Assembly (NCBI GenBank): GCA_017624915.1
Contig: JAGAMC010000027.1
Span: forward strand, 45,079-109,078
Reading direction: 5' to 3'
DNA length: 64,000 bases
Source of the DNA: Oscillospiraceae bacterium
GTDB taxonomy: Bacteria > Bacillota > Clostridia > Oscillospirales > Oscillospiraceae
Shown here: positions 52,179 through 59,753 of the stretch, piece by piece
Numbering within the stretch: the first letter of the stretch is position 1
Layout of the letters: every line of letters begins with the position of its first letter
Made by a program: the position numbers and the translations under genes
The notes under the pieces: model-generated
Told to the model about the DNA's origin: nothing
Databases searched by the model: none
The model's input: only the letters and a program-made list of their open reading frames with translations

Positions 52179-53273
52179 GTGTCCAACAGGATCTTTCAGG
52201 GTGTTGTACTTCAAATGAAGGAAAATGTGGAGCGCGCTGTGGGTATGATCGATGCAGACGGCATTGTGATCGCCAGCAGTGAGCTTGCCTGGATCGGGGA
52301 ACAGTGGACGGATGCCGCCGCCGCGGTGAGTGCCGCCGGAAGCGGTCTGTGCTGCTGCAGAGGGAAGACGTTCAGACCTCTGGCCAGCCTGGGGGCGCAG
52401 TTTGATTATGCCGCCTTTGTTCAGGGTGAGGACGATCAGGCCGCAGCCCTGTCTGCCATGGCTACGGTAGCCTTCAACGGTGCCAAGAGCTACTACGAGG
52501 AAAAGCACGACAAGGCTGCTTTTGTCAAAAATATCATTTCTGACAACATCCTTCTGGGCGATATCTATACCAGAGCCAAGGAACTGCACTTTGTCTCCGA
52601 AGCGCCCCGGGCCGCGTTCCTGGTGCGTCAGATGGACTGTACGGACATCGCCATCATCGATGTGATCCAGAGCCTGTTCCCCGACAAAAACAATGACTTT
52701 GTCCTGTCCGTTAATGAGACGGATGTGGCCCTCGTCAAGCTGATGCCGGAGGGGGTAGACGGCAAAGACCTGCATAAGGTGGCAAAGCGCATTGCCGATA
52801 CGGTGGCAAAGGAACTGGGCGTGAAGGTCGTCATCGGTATCGGCACCGTGATCAACCACATCAGAGAGCTGGCCCGTTCCTATAAAGAGGCCGGCGTAGC
52901 CATCGATGTGGGCAAGGTGTTCGAGAATGAAAAGGGCATCATCAACTATGAAAATCTGGGTATCGGCCGTCTGATCTATCAGCTGCCCACCACCCTGTGC
53001 CAGATGTTCCTGCAGGAGGTTTTCAAAAAGAATCCCATTGATGCGCTGGATCAGGAGACCCTGCTCACCATCAACAAGTTCTTTGAAAACAACCTCAACG
53101 TGTCCGAGACGGCCCGCAAGCTGTTCGTCCACCGCAACACGCTGGTCTACCGCCTGGAAAAGATCAAAAAGCTCACCGGCCTGGATCTGAGAGAGTTTGA
53201 CGATGCCATCACCTTCAAGGTGGCGCTTATGGTCAAAAAATACCTCATCTCCCGGGGCATCGAATCCTATTAA
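52179..53273 (+). CDS. CdaR/PucR-family transcriptional regulator
   Basis: A 364-residue regulator with an N-terminal sugar-diacid-recognition-like domain (VGMIDADGIVIASSELAWIG is the typical core), a central GGDEF-derived fold (residues about 130-270) and a C-terminal PucR-type helix-turn-helix (VSETARKLFVHRNTLVYRLE, then FKVALMVKKYL). It would sense a small acid or sugar acid and act on transcription; no matching catabolic operon is next to it. The start is GTG at 52179 with GGGGAGGGG upstream. Confidence 0.82.
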   Translation: MSNRIFQGVVLQMKENVERAVGMIDADGIVIASSELAWIGEQWTDAAAAVSAAGSGLCCCRGKTFRPLASLGAQFDYAAFVQGEDDQAAALSAMATVAFNGAKSYYEEKHDKAAFVKNIISDNILLGDIYTRAKELHFVSEAPRAAFLVRQMDCTDIAIIDVIQSLFPDKNNDFVLSVNETDVALVKLMPEGVDGKDLHKVAKRIADTVAKELGVKVVIGIGTVINHIRELARSYKEAGVAIDVGKVFENEKGIINYENLGIGRLIYQLPTTLCQMFLQEVFKKNPIDALDQETLLTINKFFENNLNVSETARKLFVHRNTLVYRLEKIKKLTGLDLREFDDAITFKVALMVKKYLISRGIESY

Positions 53274-53278
53274 AAGTC

Positions 53279-53311
53279 GGGCCGCATCCTGTACCGTACG
53301 GGATGCGGCCT
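53279..53311 (+). terminator. Hairpin after the CdaR-like gene
   Basis: GGCCGCATCC / GGATGCGGCC with a 10-base loop, six bases past the stop; only a short T run follows, so termination is plausible but weaker. Confidence 0.6.
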
Positions 53312-53381
53312 CAGTTTGTTGAAACGTGCAGATAAGGGTGGAAGAACACAAACTTTTTGTCCCCAAAAGCTTAAAAAACTA

Positions 53382-53410
53382 TTGACAAGCGGTGGCGTGT
53401 CCACTATAAT
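53382..53410 (+). promoter_or_regulatory. Consensus sigma-A promoter of rpmG-secE-nusG-rplKA
   Basis: TTGACA (53382-53387), 17-base spacer, TATAAT (53405-53410): both hexamers are exact consensus. Confidence 0.92.
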
Positions 53411-53416
53411 GACATT

Positions 53417-53648
53417 TACCTGTGAAAAGGGGCCTATTTGTCCTGCGCGTTTTTACGGTGTTATGCGCAGGTCCCCCTCACCCATCGGGACACAGGGAGG
53501 CAATTGCCGGATCCCACCGTAACGTTTTGGCGCGCCTGTGCGCGCCGCGTCGCTGGATTCGGCCCAAACGAGCCGCATCCAGCTTTTTTGCTGTTGGCTC
53601 AAAAAGTGCGGGCAATGCCGCACTAATCTTAAAGGAGGTGCCGAACGT
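53417..53648 (+). promoter_or_regulatory. Structured 5' leader of the rpmG operon with attenuator
   Basis: The 232 bases from the expected start site to rpmG hold no gene with a ribosome-binding site. Hairpins: A 53429-53477 (stem CCTGCGC/GCGCAGG with outer GGGG/CCCC), B around GGCAATTGCC (53499-53508), C GGCGCGC-CTGT-GCGCGCC (53529-53546), D 53552-53583 followed by six T (an intrinsic terminator), E AGTGCGG/CCGCACT (53605-53624) ending 8 bases before the ribosome-binding site AAAGGAGG. ACGGTG in loop A (53455-53460) is complementary to CACCGT (53515-53520), a possible pseudoknot. I do not match it to a named leader family. Confidence 0.6.
53552..53590 (+). terminator. Intrinsic terminator inside the rpmG leader
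   Basis: GCTGGAT-T-CGGC / GCCG-C-ATCCAGC with an 8-base loop and a T6 tract, 59 bases before the rpmG start and about 140 bases after the promoter. Full-length operon transcription must pass it. Confidence 0.85.
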
Positions 53649-53813
53649 ATGGCAAAGGCCGGCGCACGCGTGAAGATCACCCTGCGGTGCTCTGAGTGCA
53701 AACAGAGAAACTATAACACCAACAAGAACAAGAAGAACGACCCCGACCGTCTGGAAATGAACAAGTACTGCCCCTTCTGCAGAAAGCACACCGTTCATAA
53801 CGAGACGAAGTAA
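53649..53813 (+). CDS. rpmG: 50S ribosomal protein L33, zinc type
   Basis: A 54-residue large-subunit protein. The zinc ligands C-S-E-C and C-P-F-C (LRCSECKQ...[10 protein letters not shown]) are intact, so this is the C+ form. An AAAGGAGGTG site precedes the ATG at 53649. The order rpmG-secE-nusG-rplK-rplA is the standard Firmicute arrangement. Confidence 0.97.
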   Translation: MAKAGARVKITLRCSECKQRNYNTNKNKKNDPDRLEMNKYCPFCRKHTVHNETK

Positions 53814-53851
53814 TCAGCCGGGACAGCTGATAGGAAAGAAGGGTGTACCAA

Positions 53852-54109
53852 ATGTCTGAAAACGAAAAGAACGTGCAGACCGAAAAGAAGGTCGACAAAA
53901 AGTCCAAGCCCGGCTTCTTTGCCCGCATCGGCAAGTGGCTGCGTGAACTGAAGAGCGAGCTGAAGAAGGTCCAGTGGCCCACCACCAAGCAGACTGTGAA
54001 CAACACCATCATCGTCATCGTATGCGTGCTGGTCGTTGGCCTGTTTATCTGGGTGTTTGACGCCCTGGCCAGCAGCGTCATCGGCGCGATCATCAAGCTG
54101 TTCAAGTGA
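53852..54109 (+). CDS. secE: Preprotein translocase subunit SecE
   Basis: An 85-residue single-helix SecE that clamps SecY in the membrane. A charged, lysine-rich N terminus is followed by the amphipathic region FARIGKWLRELKSELKKVQWP and the membrane helix IIVIVCVLVVGLFIWVF. The ATG at 53852 follows AAGGGTG; the GTG at 53843 is in frame but overlaps the site. Confidence 0.95.
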   Translation: MSENEKNVQTEKKVDKKSKPGFFARIGKWLRELKSELKKVQWPTTKQTVNNTIIVIVCVLVVGLFIWVFDALASSVIGAIIKLFK

Positions 54110-54119
54110 GGGGCGCGTC

Positions 54120-54641
54120 ATGGCTGAAAGCGCAAAATGGTATGTAGTGCATACCTACTCCGGCTATGAGAACACGGTCAAGACCACCATCGAAAAGCAT
54201 GTGGCCGGCCGCGGCATGCAGGATCTGATCCACGAGATCAGCATCCCGCTGGAGACCGTGACCGAGATCACCGACAACGGCCCCAAAGAGGTCGAGCGCA
54301 AGGTGTTCCCCGGCTATGTGCTGGTGAAGATGGTCATGACCGACGAGACCTGGCACGTTATCCGCAATATCCGCGGTGTCACCGGCTTTTTGGGAGAGGG
54401 CAACAAGGCCATCCCCCTGTCCGAGAGCGATATTGCCGCTCTGGGCGTTGAGAAGCGCGAGATCATCGTGAGCTATCAGGTGGGTGACAGTGTCCGAATC
54501 ACCGACGGCGCTCTGGAATCCTTTCTGGGCACCGTGGAAGAGATCGATCTGGAGCGCAGCAAGGTCCGCGTGGTGGTGTCCATGTTTGGACGCGAAACTC
54601 CCGTGGAACTGGAGCTGGATCAGGTCGAGCCCAACGCTTAA
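54120..54641 (+). CDS. nusG: Transcription termination/antitermination factor NusG
   Basis: A 173-residue elongation factor. The N-terminal domain begins AKWYVVHTYSGYENTVK, with FPGYVLVKMVMTDETWHVIRN, and the KOW domain is GDSVRITDGALESFLGTVEE. GAGGGG lies before the ATG at 54120, 10 bases after the secE stop. NusG could act on the upstream leader terminator of its own operon, which is an inference. Confidence 0.96.
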   Translation: MAESAKWYVVHTYSGYENTVKTTIEKHVAGRGMQDLIHEISIPLETVTEITDNGPKEVERKVFPGYVLVKMVMTDETWHVIRNIRGVTGFLGEGNKAIPLSESDIAALGVEKREIIVSYQVGDSVRITDGALESFLGTVEEIDLERSKVRVVVSMFGRETPVELELDQVEPNA

Positions 54642-54672
54642 AGGCAGACAACGCGGCCCCGGCCGCACATGA

Positions 54673-54710
54673 GTGGGAGGAACGCATCCGCCGTTCCGCC
54701 ATCCAACCAC
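54673..54710 (+). promoter_or_regulatory. rplK leader hairpin, possible L1/L11 regulatory site
   Basis: In the 94-base nusG-rplK gap GGAACG (54679-54684) pairs with CGTTCC (54692-54697), enclosed by GTGG/CCAC (54673-54676, 54707-54710) with an asymmetric internal loop. Its place before rplK fits the L1-type translational site known for L11-L1 operons; the exact match to the rRNA site was not tested. Confidence 0.5.
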
Positions 54711-54735
54711 ATTTCAATTATGGAGGTGCTCTTTC

Positions 54736-55161
54736 GTGGCACAGAAAATTACTGGTTACGTAAAACTGCAGATTCCCGCCGGCAAGGCGACTCCGGCTCC
54801 CCCTGTTGGCCCCGCTCTGGGCCAGCACGGCATCAACATTGCCGCTTTCACCAAGGAGTTCAACGAGCGCACCAAGAATGACGTGGGCATGATCATCCCC
54901 GTCGTCATCACTGTGTATGCCGACCGTTCCTTCTCCTTCATCACCAAGACTCCCCCCGCTGCCGTTCTGATCAAGAAGGCCTGCAACCTGGAGTCCGGTT
55001 CCGGTGTTCCCAACAAGACCAAGGTGGCTACCATCAGCAAGGAAGACGTGCGCAAGATCGCTGAGATCAAGATGCCCGACCTGAATGCCGCCAGCATCGA
55101 GGCCGCCATGAGCATGGTGGCCGGCACTGCCCGTTCCATGGGCGTTGTCGTGGCTGAGTAA
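54736..55161 (+). CDS. rplK: 50S ribosomal protein L11
   Basis: A 141-residue protein of the GTPase-associated centre. It starts [20 protein letters not shown] and has [20 protein letters not shown]. The start is GTG at 54736, with GGAGGTG upstream; frames to the left continue only by chance. rplA follows after 15 bases. Confidence 0.97.
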   Translation: MAQKITGYVKLQIPAGKATPAPPVGPALGQHGINIAAFTKEFNERTKNDVGMIIPVVITVYADRSFSFITKTPPAAVLIKKACNLESGSGVPNKTKVATISKEDVRKIAEIKMPDLNAASIEAAMSMVAGTARSMGVVVAE

Positions 55162-55176
55162 GGAGGGGAATGAACA

Positions 55177-55869
55177 ATGTTTAGAGGCAAGAAGTATCAG
55201 GAGAGCGCCAAGCAGATCGACAAGGCCGCTCTGTACGAAGTGGCTGAGGCCATGGATCTGGTCGTCAAGACCGCTCCCGCCAAGTTCGACGAGACCGTCG
55301 AGCTGCACGTGAAGCTGGGCGTTGACTCCCGCCACGCTGACCAGCAGGTCCGCGGCGCCATCGTTCTGCCCCACGGTACCGGCAAGACCCAGCGCGTGCT
55401 GGTGTTCGCCAAGGGCGCCAAGGCTGACGAGGCCAAGGCCGCCGGCGCCGACTATGTCGGCGAGCTGGACATGGTGGAGAAGATCCAGAAGGAAAACTGG
55501 TTTGAGTTCGACGTGGTCGTCGCCACTCCCGACATGATGGGCGTGGTGGGCCGTCTGGGTAAGGTTCTGGGCCCCAAGGGCCTGATGCCCTCTCCCAAGG
55601 CCGGTACTGTCACCATGGACGTGACCAAGGCTGTCAACGAGATCAAGGCCGGTAAGGTCGAGTATCGTCTGGACAAGACCAACATCATCCACTGCCCCAT
55701 CGGCAAGGTGTCTTTCGGCGCCGAGAAGCTGGCTGACAACTTTAACGCTCTCATGGGCGCCATCATCAAGGCCAAGCCCGCCGCTGCCAAGGGTCAGTAC
55801 GTCAAGAGCTGCACCGTGGTTTCCACCATGGGCCCCGGCGTCAAGATCAACGGCGCCAAGCTGGTGTAA
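55177..55869 (+). CDS. rplA: 50S ribosomal protein L1
   Basis: A 230-residue L1-stalk protein and typical autoregulator. Motifs include [22 protein letters not shown] and [28 protein letters not shown] lies before the ATG. Unusually the operon stops here at a terminator; rplJ and rplL, which often follow, are not in the window. Confidence 0.97.
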   Translation: MFRGKKYQESAKQIDKAALYEVAEAMDLVVKTAPAKFDETVELHVKLGVDSRHADQQVRGAIVLPHGTGKTQRVLVFAKGAKADEAKAAGADYVGELDMVEKIQKENWFEFDVVVATPDMMGVVGRLGKVLGPKGLMPSPKAGTVTMDVTKAVNEIKAGKVEYRLDKTNIIHCPIGKVSFGAEKLADNFNALMGAIIKAKPAAAKGQYVKSCTVVSTMGPGVKINGAKLV

Positions 55870-55883
55870 TTTCATCTGAACCG

Positions 55884-55922
55884 ATTCCGGAGGAAGGTCG
55901 CACCCTTTCTCCGGAATTTTTT
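55884..55922 (+). terminator. Intrinsic terminator after rplA
   Basis: ATTCCGGAG / CTCCGGAAT outer stem with inner GAAGG/CCTTT, then TTTTTT. It closes the rpmG-rplA operon. Confidence 0.9.
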
Positions 55923-55923
55923 C

Positions 55924-55953
55924 TTGACAGAGCAAATGCTGCCAACGTATTAT
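55924..55953 (+). promoter_or_regulatory. Promoter for the 118-residue protein and downstream gene
   Basis: TTGACA (55924-55929), 18-base spacer, TATTAT (55948-55953); it starts inside the T tract of the preceding terminator. Confidence 0.75.
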
Positions 55954-55985
55954 TAAGTATACTTTTGGTGAGGAGGGATCACCGC

Positions 55986-56342
55986 ATGTCGCTGCTGGAA
56001 CCCAGATGTCTGTGTCCGGGCGGTGAACTGTCCAAGGCGGGCGAGGACTGCCGGCAGGCTGCACGCGTGGCCCAGTTCAGGGTCAGCCAACAGGCCTTTT
56101 ACCTGCCTGCCTTTCCCGGTTGGCAGTACGTCCCGTTTCGTAAACTGACCGGCATAGTGCTGCGTAACGCCAGCCTGCCCACTACCGGCTGCTGCGGCAA
56201 GGAACTGCCCGTGCTTAAGCTGACTTTACGCTGGGAGACTGGAGAGCGGGAAATGATCCTTGACCCGCCCAAACACGCGGATGGGATTTTGGAGAAGATC
56301 TGTGCCGCCCGCCCCGATCTGGCGGCGGACGACCGAAGATAA
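55986..56342 (+). CDS. Hypothetical protein, PH-like
   Basis: A 118-residue soluble protein I do not recognise. The middle (FPGWQYVPFRKLTGIVLRNA, then LPVLKLTLRWETGEREMIL) alternates like a beta-rich pleckstrin-homology-type fold and ends in a helix (PPKHADGILEKICA). It starts with ATG at 55986, with GAGGAGGG upstream. The next gene starts 27 bases after its stop and shares its promoter. Confidence 0.6.
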   Translation: MSLLEPRCLCPGGELSKAGEDCRQAARVAQFRVSQQAFYLPAFPGWQYVPFRKLTGIVLRNASLPTTGCCGKELPVLKLTLRWETGEREMILDPPKHADGILEKICAARPDLAADDRR

Positions 56343-56369
56343 GAGATCGATTTGGGAGGAAACATCATT

Positions 56370-57095
56370 GTGAAAGTTCTTGCTATCGGAAACAGTTTTT
56401 CTGTGGATGCCATGCGCTACCTGCACGGTATCGCCCGGTCTGCCGGTATTGACATAACGGCGGTGTGCCTTTATTACAGCGGCTGCTCGCTGGAGCGGCA
56501 CTTTCGCTATATGCTGGCGGGGGAAAAGAGCTATGAGCTGCAGTACAACGGGGAACTGACGAGCTTCTTTGTGTCCATGAAAGAGGCTCTGCTCAGCCGT
56601 GAGTGGGATGTGATCACCCTGCAGCAGGCCAGCGGCTACAGCGCCCAGGCGGACAGCTATTACCCCTATATCAACGTCCTTTACGACTATGTCAAACAGC
56701 ATGCACCCAAGGCAAAGATCCTGATCCACCAGACCTGGGCCTATGAGCAGGGCAGCCTCAAGCTGGGAAATGCCGGTTATTCTGACCATAAGGATATGTT
56801 CCGGGACATTGAAAAAGCTTATGCGCAGGCTGCAGAAAAGGTGGGGGCGGACGGGCTCATCCCCTCCGGCAGAATGTTCCAGTATCTGCTGGCCAACGGC
56901 TTTGAAAAAGTGCACCGTGACACCTTCCACGCTACCAGAGGGGCCGGACGCTATGCGCTGGGCCTGCTGTGGTTCCGGGCGCTTACCGGACAAGGCGTGA
57001 CGGACAACACCTTCTGTGACTTTGACGAGCCGGTCACTCCGGAGCAAATGAGCATCATCAAAACATATGTGGAGCAGGTCGCTCCCGTACTGTAA
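56370..57095 (+). CDS. DUF4886 / SGNH-hydrolase-like protein
   Basis: A 241-residue protein with the block-I feature GNSF near the N terminus (VKVLAIGNSFSVDAM), the block-II/III type residues SGCSLERHF and ITLQQASGYS, and a late acidic/histidine region (RDTFHATRGAG). This matches the DUF4886 branch of SGNH esterases; substrate is unknown. No signal peptide is seen. The start is GTG at 56370 after GGGAGGA. A terminator follows. Confidence 0.7.
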   Translation: MKVLAIGNSFSVDAMRYLHGIARSAGIDITAVCLYYSGCSLERHFRYMLAGEKSYELQYNGELTSFFVSMKEALLSREWDVITLQQASGYSAQADSYYPYINVLYDYVKQHAPKAKILIHQTWAYEQGSLKLGNAGYSDHKDMFRDIEKAYAQAAEKVGADGLIPSGRMFQYLLANGFEKVHRDTFHATRGAGRYALGLLWFRALTGQGVTDNTFCDFDEPVTPEQMSIIKTYVEQVAPVL

Positions 57096-57097
57096 GA

Positions 57098-57134
57098 TAA
57101 AATCGGCAGCTGCAAACGCAGCTGCCGATTTTTT
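57098..57134. terminator. Terminator after the SGNH-like gene
   Basis: AAAATCGGCAGCTGC / GCAGCTGCCGATTTT around AAAC, a 15-bp perfect stem with T6; convergent gene follows. Confidence 0.93.
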
Positions 57135-57144
57135 CGTGGTTTGA

Positions 57145-57798
57145 TCAGTCCCTGTGGCGCAGATCAAGCAGAATGCACAGGACGCACAGCACGAGCATCA
57201 TGGCCAGAATGGCGATGGCGCAGTTGCGGAAGAACTCCTGAGGCAGGATCAGAATGACCGGGTCGGTGCGCCAGTCGAACAGCCAGTTGTCCTTGCCGGG
57301 GAAGAAGATGGCGTGGAACAGGACGAAAGCCCGGTCAAAATCCAGCGCGGCCAGACCGCCCACACCGAGAAAAGCGCATCCAAGACCCGCGCTGCCCCAG
57401 AATGGGAAGCCCCGCTTCATGAAGCGGTAGGGCTGGACGCAGCTCCTGTGCCGGACCAGCGTCCAGCCCAGCAGGATCAGTCCGCACACAGCCACAGACC
57501 ACAGGTCCAGCAGAAACAGGGAGCGCACATCGACAAAATGATCTCTGCCCGACTGCGACCAGGACAGCCCGCCCACGGAAAATTGAGGGGACAGGCCCGT
57601 GCAGTAGTCCATCATCTCGTCATAGGCGGCCATGATCTGCTCCCGGCTGAGTCCGGTTTGCGCTTCAAGTTCAAGAGGACCGATCTGAATGTAATAGAAC
57701 GGGCGCAGCAGGACGGGGACAGCGATGGAGAACGTCAGGATGAACAGGGCGGTGACAACGCACAGGAAGACCGCCAGAAGCTTGCTTTTCCTTGTCAT
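57145..57798 (-). CDS. DUF1461/TIGR01906-like integral membrane protein
   Basis: A 217-residue protein with about five membrane segments (TALFILTFSIAVPVLL, VAVCGLILLGWTLV, GSAGLGCAFLGVGG and the C-terminal AILAMMLVLCVLCILL), an outer loop with the characteristic LSREQIMAAYDEMMDYCTGL and a second outer loop WLFDWRTDPVILILPQEFF. I recall these features for the DUF1461 family; role unknown. ATG at 57798 after AAGGAG. Confidence 0.75.
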   Translation of the reverse strand: MTRKSKLLAVFLCVVTALFILTFSIAVPVLLRPFYYIQIGPLELEAQTGLSREQIMAAYDEMMDYCTGLSPQFSVGGLSWSQSGRDHFVDVRSLFLLDLWSVAVCGLILLGWTLVRHRSCVQPYRFMKRGFPFWGSAGLGCAFLGVGGLAALDFDRAFVLFHAIFFPGKDNWLFDWRTDPVILILPQEFFRNCAIAILAMMLVLCVLCILLDLRHRD

Positions 57799-57930
57799 AT
57801 CACACGCTCCTTGTAAAAGATCAACATTATCATAGCACAAAAAGGGATAAAAAGCACCGGAGAGGAGGAAAAACGTGGAAAACACTGCCGGACCGGGGCG
57901 AAAAGAGGGGTGAGAGAATGGAATTTGTCA

Positions 57931-57959
57931 TTTACATAATACAGGAAATGTGTTAAACT
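57931..57959 (+). promoter_or_regulatory. Promoter for ftsE-ftsX
   Basis: TTTACA (57931-57936), 17-base spacer, TAAACT (57954-57959), about 80 bases before ftsE. The rest of the 57799-58041 gap shows no gene. Confidence 0.6.
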
Positions 57960-58041
57960 GAAAAGCGGAATGTGTGCAGGCGGGATGGTCTGTGCACAGT
58001 GGAAGAAAAACCAAGAAATGATCGTTTAAGTGGGGAAGCAC

Positions 58042-58731
58042 ATGATTCGTCTGATCGATATTTACAAGGAATACGATAACGGGACCAAGGCCCTGAAAGG
58101 GATAAACGTGCGCATTGACGACGGTGAGTTCGTCTTTATGGTGGGACCTTCCGGTTCGGGCAAGTCCACCATCATCAAGCTGATTACAGCTGAGGTCGCC
58201 CCCACTGAGGGGCGGCTGATGGTCAACGGCTACAACCTGAACAACATCCGCCCCAATCAGGTGCCCTATATGCGCCGGACCCTGGGCGTGATCTTTCAGG
58301 ACTTCCGTCTGATCGAAAAGAAAACCGTGTGGGAGAACCTGTCTTTCGTCATGCGAGCGGTGGGTTCGTCCAATCGGGAGATCCGCCGGCGCATCCCCTA
58401 TGTGCTGGAGCTGGTGGGATTGGCGCAGAAAGCGGACCGCTATCCCTCGGAGCTGTCCGGCGGCGAGCAGCAGCGCGTGGCCATTGCCCGGGCTCTTGTG
58501 AACAACCCCAGCATGATCATTGCCGACGAGCCCACGGGCAATCTGGACCCCCAGCGCTCTTTGGAGATCATGACCCTGCTGGAGCGTATCAACGAATTGG
58601 GGACCACGGTGCTGGTGGTCACCCATGAAAAGGGGTTGGTCAACCGCTTTGCCAAGCGGGTGGTGGCCATCGAGGACGGCAGAATTATCAGTGATGAGAC
58701 AGGCGGGTACTACAATGGCCAGACGACTTAA
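58042..58731 (+). CDS. ftsE: Cell division ATP-binding protein FtsE
   Basis: ABC ATPase of the FtsEX complex that drives peptidoglycan hydrolases at the septum. 229 residues: Walker A VGPSGSGKST, Q loop, signature LSGGEQQRVAIARAL, Walker B MIIADEPTGNLD, H loop VTHEKG. The ATG at 58042 follows GGGGAAG; the GTG at 58030 is in frame but overlaps the site. It overlaps ftsX by 17 bases. Confidence 0.96.
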   Translation: MIRLIDIYKEYDNGTKALKGINVRIDDGEFVFMVGPSGSGKSTIIKLITAEVAPTEGRLMVNGYNLNNIRPNQVPYMRRTLGVIFQDFRLIEKKTVWENLSFVMRAVGSSNREIRRRIPYVLELVGLAQKADRYPSELSGGEQQRVAIARALVNNPSMIIADEPTGNLDPQRSLEIMTLLERINELGTTVLVVTHEKGLVNRFAKRVVAIEDGRIISDETGGYYNGQTT

Positions 58732-59605
58732 TTCGGGATATTACATCAGCGAGGGCTTCCACAATGTGTTCAGCCACGGCTTTATGTCCTTTGCCGCCGT
58801 GTGCATGATTGTGGCCTGCCTTCTTATCATGGGCACATTCACCCTTGTAGCGGTGAATCTGGAGCATATGCTGGGTGAGCTGGAGCGGGAGAACGAATTT
58901 CTCGCCTATGTGGACGAGAGCTATACCCGGGAGCAGGCCCAGACCCTTGCCGGGCAGCTGGAAGCTTTGCCCAACGTGGCTTCGGCCGCCTTTGTGACCA
59001 AGGAGGAGGCGCAGACCAGCTTCCTTCAGGGCAGGGAGGAGAATGCGCTGCTGGTAGAACTGCCCTCCACGGTGTTCCGGGATCGGTTCCGCATCCACGT
59101 GAAGGACATTGAGTCCATGTCCCACACGGTAGAGCAGGTGGAGGGGGTCGAGGGCATCGCCAAGGTCAGCGTGGCGCTGGGCATCGCACAGGGCTTTGTG
59201 CTGGTACGCAACATCGCCTCCGGTGTGGCGCTGATCCTCATTGCTATCCTGATGATCATATCCCTGTTCATCATTGCCAATACCATCAAGCTGGCCACCT
59301 TCTACCGCCGGGAGGAGATCGCCGTCATGAAGATGTGCGGCGCCTCCAACAGCTTTGTGCGCTGGCCCTTCGTGTTTGAGGGACTGATTTTGGGCCTGAC
59401 CGGCGCGGTGGTGGCGTTCTTCCTCCAGTGGGGGGTCTACCAGCTGGTGTGCGGGCTGATCGATCAGTCTGCCGCCATGGGTCTGGTGGTCATCATTCCC
59501 TATGTGGATATGGCGTTCAGGATCCTTGCCACCTTTGCCGTCTCCGGCCTTGTTATCGGCGCGGGCGGCTCCGTGATGGCCATCCGAAAGTTCCTGCAGG
59601 TGTGA
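58715..59605 (+). CDS. ftsX: Cell division protein FtsX
   Basis: Permease subunit of FtsEX, 296 residues with four membrane helices: near residues 24-48, 175-198, 225-248 and 270-292. The large extracellular loop between helices 1 and 2 (about 55-165) recruits the hydrolase activator. The start at 58715 lies within ftsE, implying coupling. The murein hydrolase activator is encoded two genes on. Confidence 0.94.
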   Translation: MARRLNSGYYISEGFHNVFSHGFMSFAAVCMIVACLLIMGTFTLVAVNLEHMLGELERENEFLAYVDESYTREQAQTLAGQLEALPNVASAAFVTKEEAQTSFLQGREENALLVELPSTVFRDRFRIHVKDIESMSHTVEQVEGVEGIAKVSVALGIAQGFVLVRNIASGVALILIAILMIISLFIIANTIKLATFYRREEIAVMKMCGASNSFVRWPFVFEGLILGLTGAVVAFFLQWGVYQLVCGLIDQSAAMGLVVIIPYVDMAFRILATFAVSGLVIGAGGSVMAIRKFLQV

Positions 59606-59624
59606 CGGGAAAGGAGTGTCTGCC

Positions 59625-59735
59625 ATGAGTAAAAGACAGAAAAGAAAAAAGATAGCAGCGTCCGTTTTGGCCGGTCTGCTGGCGGTGCTGATGCTGCTGC
59701 CTATGCTGCTCAGCGCCCTGGATATGCTGCTGTAA
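59625..59735 (+). CDS. 36-residue membrane peptide
   Basis: A 36-codon frame between ftsX and the M23 gene, preceded by AAGGAG at 8 bases and separated by 19 and 18 bases, the same spacing as real operon genes. The product is a basic lead (SKRQKRKK) followed by one hydrophobic helix (VLAGLLAVLMLLPMLLSALDMLL). A one-pass helper of FtsEX or of the hydrolase activator is plausible but not shown. It is too short for usual callers. Confidence 0.65.
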   Translation: MSKRQKRKKIAASVLAGLLAVLMLLPMLLSALDMLL

Positions 59736-59753
59736 GCGCCGCGGGAGGTACAT

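Noticed and set aside
53417-53590. 6S RNA, SRP RNA or a tRNA in the rpmG leader
   Set aside because: The two ends do not form one long rod as in 6S, the SRP GGAA tetraloop region is absent, and no acceptor/T-arm of a tRNA is found. It is kept as an unassigned leader.
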